Shown here piece after piece: positions 1 through 5,688 of a stretch of DNA of 7,180 bases. Each line of letters starts with the position of its first letter. Position 1 is the stretch's first letter. Origin of the DNA: Candidatus Bathyarchaeota archaeon. GTDB lineage: Archaea > Thermoproteota > Bathyarchaeia > 40CM-2-53-6 > FEN-987. The DNA is taken from assembly GCA_003152955.1 (NCBI GenBank), contig PMBQ01000202.1:1-7180 (forward strand). The letters run 5' to 3'. The position numbers and the translations under genes were made by a program. Below the pieces are notes generated by a model. That model was given only the letters and a program-made list of their open reading frames with translations. It was not told the origin of the DNA and ran no database searches.

Positions 1-1
1 A

Positions 2-145
2 TCGTACGTGGTCATCATGGTCTGCGCTGTGGCGGGGCAGATCCTTTTCTTCCGATTGTCCGAAGGCTCACTAACCGAAAGAAAACATACAATCAAGTTC
101 AGGGTTAAATCTGAAGTGAAAGCAAAATCTGACGCTTGGCAGTAA
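2..145 (+). CDS. C-terminal end of a probable membrane protein (partial)
   Basis: This frame is open from the left edge and ends at TAA 143-145, giving 47 residues of a gene that starts outside the window. The visible part begins with a hydrophobic stretch (about residues 2-17, VVIMVCAVAGQILFF) that looks like the end of a transmembrane helix. A Lys/Arg/Glu-rich hydrophilic tail ending in DAWQ follows. That is the usual shape of a membrane protein with a charged cytoplasmic C-terminus. No family can be recognised from so short a piece. The gene would converge on the aspartate kinase gene, whose stop lies 64 bases further on. The other two forward frames are closed by stops within this stretch, which favours this one. 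The call rests on open frame and composition only. Confidence 0.42.
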   Translation, partial: SYVVIMVCAVAGQILFFRLSEGSLTERKHTIKFRVKSEVKAKSDAWQ

Positions 146-209
146 TCTAAGAGAGCATGCAAATCGAATGTAAAGCACGAATTGTAGTCGCGCGCAAAGA
201 AATCCGATC

Positions 210-932
210 TTACAGATTCTCGCCTAACTTGAACTCCTCGTGGAGAGCTTGAATGGTCCTCGGTCCGTCTTTTTCAGCAACGAGGAAGGAAATGTTCAGT
301 TCGGACGAGCCCTGAGCAATCATACGAACGTTTACACTTTTCGCCGCAACCGCCCTAAACACCCTAGCGGCCACGCCCGGGGTTCCCTTCATTCCGGCAC
401 CTACTGCGGCAACTATGCACACATCGTCCTCTGAGAGCAGGTTCTTTGTGAACTCTGTTCCAATAAGCCCTAGTCCCAAAGTGTTCTTGGCTTGCTGCAG
501 CTTCTCTCTCGGAACTGCGAAGGAGATTCCGGCCTCTGAGGAGCCTTGAGAGATCATTAGAATATTGATTCCCGCGTCACCAAGAACTTTGAACACCTTC
601 GCTGCGACTCCCGGTAGTCCAACCATTCCTGCTCCTGCGACACTTATCATCGCAACCTTGTTGACCAAAGTAACCGCTTTGACGATGGCACCTGTCTTCA
701 CTTTTCGATCGCCTTCTACCAATGTGCCCTCGTTTGTGGGGTCGAAGGAGCTTCGTATTCTGACGGGTATCTCCTTCTCCATCACTGGTTGCAATGCTCT
801 TGGATGAATGGCTTTGGCTCCAAAGTAGGCCATCTCACTGGCTTCAGCGTATGAAATCCTAGGCAGGAGTTTGGCGTTTGGTTCAATCTTGGGATCAGCG
901 GTCATAAGTCCTTCCACATCTTTCCAAATCAT
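210..932 (-). CDS. lysC: aspartate kinase, C-terminal fragment with two ACT domains
   Basis: This is the downstream piece of the same gene, 240 residues counted from the first ATG after the stop. It contains the end of the kinase domain (IWKDVEGLMTADP, residues 2-14, and the SYAEASEMAYFGAKAIHP region, 27-44). Two tandem ACT domains follow. ACT1 is about 93-145, with GLPGVAAKVF and ISQGSSEAGISF. ACT2 is about 171-235, with GTPGVAARVF and IAQGSSELNISF. ACT pairs in aspartate kinases bind Lys or Thr and give feedback control. Which ligand acts here cannot be told by eye. In-frame coding continues upstream of this ATG to codon 1053-1055, covering the GRGGSD motif, so the ATG is not a natural start. 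No ribosome-binding site is evident before it. The stop is TAA at 210-212. Confidence 0.8.
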   Translation of the reverse strand: MIWKDVEGLMTADPKIEPNAKLLPRISYAEASEMAYFGAKAIHPRALQPVMEKEIPVRIRSSFDPTNEGTLVEGDRKVKTGAIVKAVTLVNKVAMISVAGAGMVGLPGVAAKVFKVLGDAGINILMISQGSSEAGISFAVPREKLQQAKNTLGLGLIGTEFTKNLLSEDDVCIVAAVGAGMKGTPGVAARVFRAVAAKSVNVRMIAQGSSELNISFLVAEKDGPRTIQALHEEFKLGENL

Positions 933-1055
933 GACCTCGTCAGCGTCAAGTGACGCGCCGATCAGCGTAGCGGTGTAATCTGAACCACCTCTGCCAAGAG
1001 TTGTGGTTACACCGTGGGGATTTGCTGCTCCGTACCCAGTGACAATAGGAAGTTT

Positions 1056-1058
1056 TCA
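1056..1058 (-). other. in-frame TGA inside the aspartate kinase gene
   Basis: The plus-strand TCA at 1056-1058 reads TGA in the aspartate kinase frame. Family-typical sequence continues without a shift on both sides (PMLNE before, KLPIVTGYGAANP after). The conserved residue at this place in the family is normally glycine, and GGA to TGA is one substitution. TGA is used as an ordinary stop at the end of homoserine kinase (2921-2923), so a genome-wide UGA reassignment is unlikely. The sequence alone cannot separate mutation from sequencing error. Confidence 0.85.
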
Positions 1059-1649
1059 CTCGTTTAGCATGGGCTCTAACTTGGCTTTGACTTTTCGAAT
1101 CGTTATGTCCATCAGTGGATTAGCCTCTCCAAAGTTGTCGTCTGTTGTGATGCCAGCTTCGTTTCCTGTAAGCCACTCTGACTTTAGGCCTGCTTCGGCC
1201 GTTGCTCCGTATACGATAGGAGCTGAAAGTCTTTCGCCGAAAGAAAGCACAAAATCCTTGGAGCGTGGTGTCAATTCTCTTAGTCGCGCGATACTCGTCA
1301 GGATTCCGCGCATCTCCAATGAAATCTCCTCGAGCTCATCAACTGCTCTCTTTAGAATATCCTGATCGCGAATGCATCCTTTTGCAGCGCTGATATGACG
1401 TTTCGTCTGTCGTTCCACGAATTCATTTATCATCTCAATGTTGCCCTCGACGGCCTTTTCACTAATACTTACCAGCTCGTCGGTGACTTTGGGCAATGCG
1501 GATACGACAACTATCAGTTTGTGCCCTTTCATCTGGTACTCCGCAACGATTCTAACTGCACGCGATATCGCCTGAGGATCAGCGAATGACGAATTTCCAA
1601 ATTTCATTACATACTTCAATTCAAGCAACTCACTAGCAATGTCTTCCAA
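1056..1649 (-). CDS. lysC: aspartate kinase, N-terminal catalytic fragment
   Basis: This is the upstream piece of the interrupted gene, 197 residues if started at TTG 1649. It carries the N-terminal part of the amino acid kinase fold: KFG at 16-18, the VVVSALPKVTD stretch (47-57), SFGER with its conserved acidic residue (136-140), and TDDNFGEANPL near 169-179. On its own it lacks the TTTLGRGGSD nucleotide-site segment and both regulatory ACT domains, so it should not be active. The N-terminal motif is unusual. The family has KFGGTS, but this gene reads KFGNSS (codons GGA AAT TCG TCA). Start evidence is mixed. GTGAT lies 11 bases before TTG 1649, and GTGA lies about 10 bases before TTG 1619, which would give a KYVMKFG-type N-terminus typical of the family. 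Confidence 0.8.
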   Translation of the reverse strand: MEDIASELLELKYVMKFGNSSFADPQAISRAVRIVAEYQMKGHKLIVVVSALPKVTDELVSISEKAVEGNIEMINEFVERQTKRHISAAKGCIRDQDILKRAVDELEEISLEMRGILTSIARLRELTPRSKDFVLSFGERLSAPIVYGATAEAGLKSEWLTGNEAGITTDDNFGEANPLMDITIRKVKAKLEPMLNE

Positions 1650-1667
1650 CGGCTACCATGATCACTG

Positions 1668-2915
1668 CTACAAACGCCCTGCTGAGCCCTTCAGAGCAAG
1701 AGCTGTTTCGATGGATTCAATGTCGGATTTCGTCCTTATGGGCAAATCACCAATCCTCGTCACAATCTGAGGATCCTTGAGTCCATGACCTGTCGCGACA
1801 CAGACGATCTCCTCGTCTCTATCGATCAGATCTTGTTCCAAGAGTTTCTTTAGCCCTGCTACCGAAGACGCGCTCGCAGGTTCGACGAAAAGTCCTTCAC
1901 GTCTGGCGATATCTTTCTGTGCTTGCAGTATCTCCTCATCGGACACGGTCTCCATCGCACCTTGAGAGTCTCGTACAGCGCGAAGCGCTTTTTTCCAACT
2001 TGCGGGGGCTCCGATTCTGATAGCGGTTGCAATGGTCTCTGGTTTTTGCACGATTTGGATTTCAGAGTTCTTCTGCTTGTACGCAGAGGCAATTGGAGCT
2101 GCTCCCTCGGCTTGTATTCCCATCATTCGTGGAACCTTTTCAATTATTCGTAGCTTGATGAGCTCTTCGAATCCCTTCCATATTGCGCTGATATTTCCCG
2201 CATTGCCAACTGGTACAACAACCACATCTGGTGATCTGAAGTCAAGTTGATCACAGATTTCAAAGGCCAGAGTTTTCTGTCCTTCAATTCTAAATGGGTT
2301 TACAGAATTCATGAGGGCAATCGTTTTGTTTCTCTTTGTAAGTTCGATTGCAGACCTGAGTGCGTCGTCGAAGTTGCCTTCTATTTCGAGTATAGTTGCT
2401 CCATGGGCTATGGCCTGTGCAAGTTTTCCCTGTCCGATTTTTCCGGCTGGAATCAAAACGATGCATCTCAGACCTGCTCTCGCGGCATAAGCTGATAATG
2501 ATGCAGATGTATTTCCAGTCGATGCGCAAGCAACCATCCTTGCGCCTACTTCCAGAGCCTTTGATACGCTGACCGTCATGCCCCGATCTTTGAACGATCC
2601 GGTGGGGTTCTCTCCTTCAAATTTTATCCGCAGTTTGTTCAGTCTGAGATCACCCGCAAGATTCTCGGACTTGTGAAGCCCAGTACCACCTTCACCGAGA
2701 GTCACTATTGTCGTTTCGCCACTAATGGGAATCTGTTCGAGGTAGCGCCAGACAGAGAAAGGTCTACTTCTCCAGAGTCTAGTGTCGACCTCAGATGCCA
2801 TACGTTCGTAATCATATCTGATTTCGAGTAGATCATGGCATCGGGGACACTCGTAGATCATCTCCGCGGTTTCGTAATCGGATTTGCAGGTTATGCACTG
2901 AAAAGAACTCTTCAT
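1668..2915 (-). CDS. thrC: threonine synthase (PLP-dependent, N-terminal zinc ribbon)
   Basis: Threonine synthase converts O-phospho-L-homoserine to L-threonine and phosphate with pyridoxal phosphate, the last step of the pathway, in the cytoplasm. The 415-residue protein opens with a zinc-ribbon-like set of cysteines (C7, C10, C23, C26). Fold-type II PLP-enzyme motifs follow: NPTGSFKDRG with the PLP Schiff-base lysine K109, STGNTSAS (132-139), and a VPVGNAGN phosphate-binding loop (234-241). Length and motif order are normal for this family. I chose ATG 2915 because GGTGA, a match to the archaeal 16S tail, ends five bases before it. GTG 2924 would add three residues and overlap the homoserine kinase stop. 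The gene is the middle of the operon: it follows homoserine kinase with almost no gap and precedes aspartate kinase. The related enzymes threonine dehydratase and cysteate synthase are less likely, given the adjacent homoserine kinase. Confidence 0.93.
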   Translation of the reverse strand: MKSSFQCITCKSDYETAEMIYECPRCHDLLEIRYDYERMASEVDTRLWRSRPFSVWRYLEQIPISGETTIVTLGEGGTGLHKSENLAGDLRLNKLRIKFEGENPTGSFKDRGMTVSVSKALEVGARMVACASTGNTSASLSAYAARAGLRCIVLIPAGKIGQGKLAQAIAHGATILEIEGNFDDALRSAIELTKRNKTIALMNSVNPFRIEGQKTLAFEICDQLDFRSPDVVVVPVGNAGNISAIWKGFEELIKLRIIEKVPRMMGIQAEGAAPIASAYKQKNSEIQIVQKPETIATAIRIGAPASWKKALRAVRDSQGAMETVSDEEILQAQKDIARREGLFVEPASASSVAGLKKLLEQDLIDRDEEIVCVATGHGLKDPQIVTRIGDLPIRTKSDIESIETALALKGSAGRL

Positions 2916-2925
2916 TTTTGTCACC
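2916..2925 (-). promoter_or_regulatory. ribosome-binding site of threonine synthase, overlapping the upstream stop
   Basis: On the minus strand this reads GGTGA, then CAAAA, then ATG. GGTGA is complementary to the archaeal 16S rRNA 3' end (AUCACCUCC). The TGA stop of homoserine kinase forms the last three bases of this motif. A ribosome ending homoserine kinase therefore sits on the initiation site of threonine synthase, which suggests translational coupling. This site decides the ATG start over the GTG nine bases upstream. Confidence 0.65.
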
Positions 2926-3928
2926 GTCTTTCTATCACTGTCGCTCCAACTGAAGGTCGGGTTGAGTACGCGTCACATGCAATGTCTCCCCTTTCAAAGG
3001 TCTCCTTCATTGCACGTGCCACGTCCTTTGTGTTCGCTTCACTTCTGTTGCAAACTGCGATTACAGCAGGTCCCGCTCCGCTAATCGTGAACCCACACGC
3101 ACCAACTTCAAATGCTGCCGCTCTTGCCTTATCGAACAAAGGAATGGTACTAGAGCGAACTGGTTCCACGATCGAATCGCTCATAGCATTTCCTATCATT
3201 CTGATATCCGAAATAGCCATTCCTGCCACGAGCAGAGACGCATGAGCGACATTGTATGTGACACGGTCAAGATCCACAACTTTTGGAAGAATGTCTCGCA
3301 TCATCTTCGTTTTCTCTTTAGGGAGCTGCAACTCTGGAATGGCTACCGCAACTTCCAGATCTATTGGGGGCTTCAGAGTGGCGAAGATTAGGGGCTCTCT
3401 CGAAACAGCTACGAAACCACCTAACACAGCTGCCGCTGCGTTGTCGAAGTGTACGGTGCCGGTTGAGGCAAGTTCACCGTAAGCCGCTAATTCCACAAGA
3501 TTCTTGGAACTGAGTGCTAGGCCAAACATTTCATCTAAGGCGCGGACACAACATGCGGCTGAGGCTGCACTGCTTCCTAGCCCTTTGCCAATCGGTACAC
3601 CCTTGATTAATTTGATCCTTAGGCCATCTTCCCGTCTCATAGCATCCATAACCGTCTTTGCGACCAGCCCCGCAGTGTTCTTTTGAACTTCTGCAGACAC
3701 TCTCTCGTGCCCTAGGCCTTCCACGCTTACTCTCTGACCCGGTTCAGAAACGAGCTCAATCTCCACTCTATCGTAGAAGAGGTCAAGAGCGAGACCGAAG
3801 ACATCGAACCCAGGACCGAGATTGGCGCTCGTAGAAGGAGCCTCGGCCCTCACAGTTCTGTATACTGCAGAACTGTTTCGTTTCTTAGAAAGCTTCTTTC
3901 GAAGCTCATCTTCTATGGTGCTGGACAA
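2921..3928 (-). CDS. thrB: homoserine kinase (GHMP family)
   Basis: Homoserine kinase transfers phosphate from ATP to L-homoserine, giving O-phosphohomoserine for threonine synthase, encoded next. GHMP kinase motifs are all present: motif 1 PSTSANLGPGFD (31-42), the ATP-binding loop PIGKGLGSSAAS (112-123), GELASTGTVHFDNAA (151-165), and motif 3 SGAGPAV (283-289). The C-terminus GATVIERR is typical, and the gene ends in TGA inside the threonine synthase ribosome-binding site. From TTG 3928 the protein is 335 residues, with a Lys/Arg-rich N-terminal extension of about 25 residues that most homologues lack. GTG 3853 would start at VRAEAPSTSAN and give about 310 residues, closer to the usual length. 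No ATG is available in this frame before motif 1, and no strong ribosome-binding site is seen at either candidate. It is the first gene of the operon, so its promoter should lie between here and about 4000. Confidence 0.93.
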   Translation of the reverse strand: MSSTIEDELRKKLSKKRNSSAVYRTVRAEAPSTSANLGPGFDVFGLALDLFYDRVEIELVSEPGQRVSVEGLGHERVSAEVQKNTAGLVAKTVMDAMRREDGLRIKLIKGVPIGKGLGSSAASAACCVRALDEMFGLALSSKNLVELAAYGELASTGTVHFDNAAAAVLGGFVAVSREPLIFATLKPPIDLEVAVAIPELQLPKEKTKMMRDILPKVVDLDRVTYNVAHASLLVAGMAISDIRMIGNAMSDSIVEPVRSSTIPLFDKARAAAFEVGACGFTISGAGPAVIAVCNRSEANTKDVARAMKETFERGDIACDAYSTRPSVGATVIERR

Positions 3929-4118
3929 TGTCGATGTCCCATTCCGCTAGTGATCTAACCGTAATAACGTTGACAGCAGTTGTTGCGCGGGTCTTGACCG
4001 CATTAGAACACGCCTGCCAAAAGGAATCATAACGAACTTTCTAGTATTGTCTATCCATGGTCGCTTTCGGAAGCCATTATGATCCAGCGTGAAAAACCAC
4101 AACCACTAGTTGGTTCTC

Positions 4119-4140
4119 TGCATCTTGACCTTGAGATGCA
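4119..4140. repeat. perfect 7-bp inverted repeat (hairpin or operator candidate)
   Basis: The arms TGCATCT (4119-4125) and AGATGCA (4134-4140) are exact reverse complements around an 8-base spacer, TGACCTTG. The near-palindrome AACCACTAGTTGGTT lies only four bases to the left. No run of T follows on either strand, so it does not look like an intrinsic terminator. A repressor-binding site or a leader hairpin are possible. A chance occurrence cannot be ruled out. Confidence 0.4.
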
Positions 4141-4189
4141 AAAGTTTCATGGCTCTTAACATGCCAGTCGGGATTTCCAGACGCTAGAT

Positions 4190-4230
4190 GAATATAGTTG
4201 GTCTTTGGTGGAAGAGTCGTCTGGTTGGAT
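4190..4230 (+). promoter_or_regulatory. possible promoter and ribosome-binding site of the 4236 gene
   Basis: GAATATAG at 4190-4197 resembles an archaeal TATA box and would place transcription start near 4220, a short leader before ATG 4236. GGTTGGAT at 4223-4230 partly matches the archaeal anti-Shine-Dalgarno complement and ends five bases before the ATG. No separate TFB-recognition element was identified. Confidence 0.33.
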
Positions 4231-4235
4231 AGAAA

Positions 4236-4682
4236 ATGGCACTGTGTCTCGTTGCACTCGTCGTGTTCTCAGTTATGAGCGTCGGATCAGCCAAATACAA
4301 GAAATTGGCCCGTGATGCGTTTAGGTGCTTCTTGAAGACCATAACGTTGAGTCCTTGCGATGTTGGGCTTGAGCAGAGAATCAAGGGCAAAATCACAGCG
4401 AAACTCCTCAGCGCTCCCCGACTCGCGCGTTTCTTCTACAGGAACTTCAAGGTGATTTCCTGGCTCTTCACTCTAAGCTTTTTCGCGTCCTTGGCCTATT
4501 CAGCCTACGCGATGTACAACTTCTTCGTCTACGGTTCATGTGAACCTGGAGGAGTCTGCTACCTCACCTGGATAGGGTGGTGCATTCTCCAAGTTGAAAA
4601 ACTGATGATCTACATCGTTCTCATAGTTCTAGCCGCCGTCCTAGGTTACTTGGTTGTCAAGCGTGCCAGGCGTCGCAAGTAG
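4236..4682 (+). CDS. small polytopic membrane protein with a cysteine pair in a loop
   Basis: The 148-residue protein has three hydrophobic segments: about 1-18, 73-99 and 112-141. A basic, amphipathic region (20-70) separates the first two, and the tail KRARRRK suggests a cytoplasmic C-terminus. Motif-like stretches are SAKYKKLARDAFRCF (18-32) and TLSPCDVGLE (37-46). The short loop after the second segment carries GSCEPGGVC (C102 and C108). From memory, membrane proteins of this pattern (SAK-K-A-AF-C, TL--C--G, then a G-C----C loop) occur in archaea, often near or fused to thioredoxin/DsbA-like proteins. That recollection is not checked here. A role in thiol-disulfide exchange at the membrane is therefore only an inference, helped by the thioredoxin-fold gene 144 bases downstream. 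An in-frame TAG at 4230-4232 blocks any longer start. Confidence 0.75.
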   Translation: MALCLVALVVFSVMSVGSAKYKKLARDAFRCFLKTITLSPCDVGLEQRIKGKITAKLLSAPRLARFFYRNFKVISWLFTLSFFASLAYSAYAMYNFFVYGSCEPGGVCYLTWIGWCILQVEKLMIYIVLIVLAAVLGYLVVKRARRRK

Positions 4683-4826
4683 CAGACAGCGTCCTCTTCA
4701 GGCGTCTTGGCTAGAACCTGAGAACTATCCCAATGTTCCTTTGTTGGTTTACGCGTTTTTGAGGCGTGAAACTTTGAGAACAGCAAGAGTTAGCTACTCA
4801 CAGTCAAAGACTAAAGGTAGGGATAA
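4683..4826 (+). other. short intergenic region, with a weak hairpin and T-rich stretch
   Basis: These 144 bases lie between two genes on the same strand. A small imperfect hairpin (TCAGG 4698-4702 with CCTGA 4717-4721) is followed by the T-rich TTCCTTTGTTGGTTT, which might end transcription of the upstream gene. ACGC and GCGT flank GTTTTTGAG further on. Just before ATG 4827 lies GGTAGGGAT, a purine-rich possible ribosome-binding site that is closer than usual. None of these is strong. Confidence 0.3.
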
Positions 4827-5486
4827 ATGGTGTCCGTGCTTAAGCGGCTACGGCGGCACGATGAACCAATGAGCAGACCCACGAAAGTCATCGGAAAATT
4901 CGTTGAAATCTCAGACGAACCTGTAAAGCACGATGGAAAGCTATCCGTGTTTTTCATGGGCGCAGAGCATGATCCATTCTGCGCCGCTGAGAGATGGGCG
5001 GTAGTGAGAGCTCTCCAGAAATTCGGACAGTGGGAAGGATTGAAGCAGACAATGAGCGCAGCTAGGGACGAGCCGTTCCTGAATCTTCCAACATACGACT
5101 TCACCGAAGCCACCTACACCAGTTCCCACATTGAGTTCGTGGCGCGTGAACTCAAAGATCGCGAGTTCAAACCTCTCCAGAAATTACTGAAGACTGAAGA
5201 AAAACTTGTCCGCAAGTTCAACCCTGAGAAGGAAATTCCCTTCCTATTGGTTGGAGGAAGGTTCATGCAGATCGGAGCAGGATTCACTCCCAAGATCTTC
5301 ATCGGTCACACCTTCCGGCAGACGGAAACTGAGCTGAAAAAGGCTGAATCAGAGATTAGAAAGACCATTGATGCCGAGGGCAACATCATAGCTGCCCTTC
5401 TATGCACTTCAGGTCTGCCTCCTGAGCTTTGCAAGGAGACTGGAGTGGCCGAGCTCGTTGCTCAGGCCAAAGCCAAGCTCACGTAA
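4827..5486 (+). CDS. DUF929-family thioredoxin-fold protein with an altered active-site motif
   Basis: The 219-residue protein matches the DUF929 pattern as I know it: a strand leading into a CPxC-AAERWA motif, FGxWxGL, LPTYDF, then a thioredoxin-like cis-proline region (IPFLLVGGRF, 137-146) and a C-terminal cysteine pair (C193, C202). DUF929 proteins are mostly archaeal, resemble thioredoxins, and have no settled function. The motif here reads EHDPFCAAERWA (47-58), so the first cysteine is Asp49 and only C52 remains. That change argues against an ordinary dithiol oxidoreductase and leaves a monothiol, binding or structural role. The codons (CAT GAT CCA TTC TGC) differ from Cys codons by at least two bases, so a single base error does not explain it. 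No signal peptide or membrane helix is seen, so it is probably cytoplasmic. ATG 4869 (residue 15) is an alternative start. The stop is TAA, overlapped by the convergent small ORF. Confidence 0.82.
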   Translation: MVSVLKRLRRHDEPMSRPTKVIGKFVEISDEPVKHDGKLSVFFMGAEHDPFCAAERWAVVRALQKFGQWEGLKQTMSAARDEPFLNLPTYDFTEATYTSSHIEFVARELKDREFKPLQKLLKTEEKLVRKFNPEKEIPFLLVGGRFMQIGAGFTPKIFIGHTFRQTETELKKAESEIRKTIDAEGNIIAALLCTSGLPPELCKETGVAELVAQAKAKLT

Positions 5487-5688
5487 TCCGCTGCGAACCG
5501 CTCGTCACGTTAGTGCAATACAGTCGGCGAAGGCTCATCCACAAAAGCACAACCAACCCTGCAGTCTGTGCCACCGTGATTGCCAATACCAGTCCTCCGA
5601 CAGCCGATGCAAAGTACATGAACATCGCAACATACGCGTAAAAGCGTCGGCTTCTATACCTATCAAACATGCAGATGCAGGGAACCAT
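5479..5688 (-). CDS. small predicted membrane protein, hypothetical
   Basis: The 69-residue ORF encodes a protein with a basic start (MFDRYRSRRFY) and two hydrophobic stretches: roughly FYAYVAMFMYFASAVGGLVLAITV, and TAGLVVLLWMSL followed by RRLY. Basic residues at both ends of a hydrophobic core fit a small two-helix membrane protein. This protein-like composition is why I prefer it to the two overlapping forward ORFs, which are Ser/His/Pro-rich. I recognise no family. The start may be ATG 5688 or ATG 5670, which gives 63 residues and begins MFDRYRS. Neither has a clear ribosome-binding site. TTTCTAACTAAG (minus strand, about 5709-5719) is a weak TATA-like box that would fit a leaderless mRNA from 5688. 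Its TGA stop lies within the last codons of the convergent DUF929 gene, an 8-base tail-to-tail overlap. Confidence 0.55.
   Translation of the reverse strand: MVPCICMFDRYRSRRFYAYVAMFMYFASAVGGLVLAITVAQTAGLVVLLWMSLRRLYCTNVTSGSQRIT

Larger units (their letters stand above)
210..1649 (-). pseudogene. lysC: aspartate kinase, full frame interrupted by one in-frame TGA
   Basis: Aspartate kinase phosphorylates L-aspartate with ATP, the first step toward threonine, methionine, lysine and diaminopimelate. The two halves (1056-1649 and 210-932) lie in the same frame. Reading through the stop gives about 479 residues, the normal length for a monofunctional enzyme. In order: N-terminal KFG motif (16-18), SFGER (136-140), TGA at codon 198, then TGYGA (204-208), TTTLGRGGSDY (215-225), DVEGLMTADP, and two ACT domains (about 332-384 and 410-474) that would bind a feedback amino acid. 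The family normally has Glu/Asn-Gly-x-x-P-[IV]-V-T-G at the stop, and here it reads NE-stop-KLPIVTG, so GGA (Gly) to TGA explains it by one base. It is the last gene of the thr operon, about 18 bases after the threonine synthase stop. It may be a true nonsense mutation, a sequencing or assembly error, or readthrough. The start is uncertain: TTG 1649, TTG 1619 or ATG 1607. The last two fit the usual family N-terminus better. Confidence 0.9.
3929..4235. other. gene-free divergent intergenic region (about 300 bases)
   Basis: This stretch separates the leftward thr operon from the rightward membrane protein gene and should hold both promoters. No frame holds a convincing protein and no tRNA-like T-arm was found. 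Visible structure includes a bulged inverted repeat near 3987-4001 (GCGGGTC, then GACCGC), a near-palindrome at 4101-4115 (AACCACTAGTTGGTT) and a perfect 7-bp hairpin at 4119-4140. I could not pick a convincing TATA box for the thr operon. Any threonine-responsive regulation would most likely act here, but nothing in the sequence proves it. Confidence 0.6.

Noticed and set aside
1056..1058. Selenocysteine or recoded UGA in aspartate kinase
   Set aside because: The family residue here is Gly, not a redox Cys. No SECIS-like element was recognised by eye, and TGA serves as a normal stop in homoserine kinase. A mutation or sequence error is simpler.
4119..4140. Hairpin as an intrinsic terminator
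   Set aside because: No T-run follows on either strand, and it lies upstream, not downstream, of the adjacent genes.
4184..4396. Reverse ORF of 70 codons over the start of the 4236 membrane protein
   Set aside because: It is the antisense of a better-supported gene and has no recognisable features.
4741..4780. Repeated TTTGAG words and ACGC/GCGT flanks before the DUF929 gene
   Set aside because: The repeats are short and few, within what chance would give in this AT-rich spacer.
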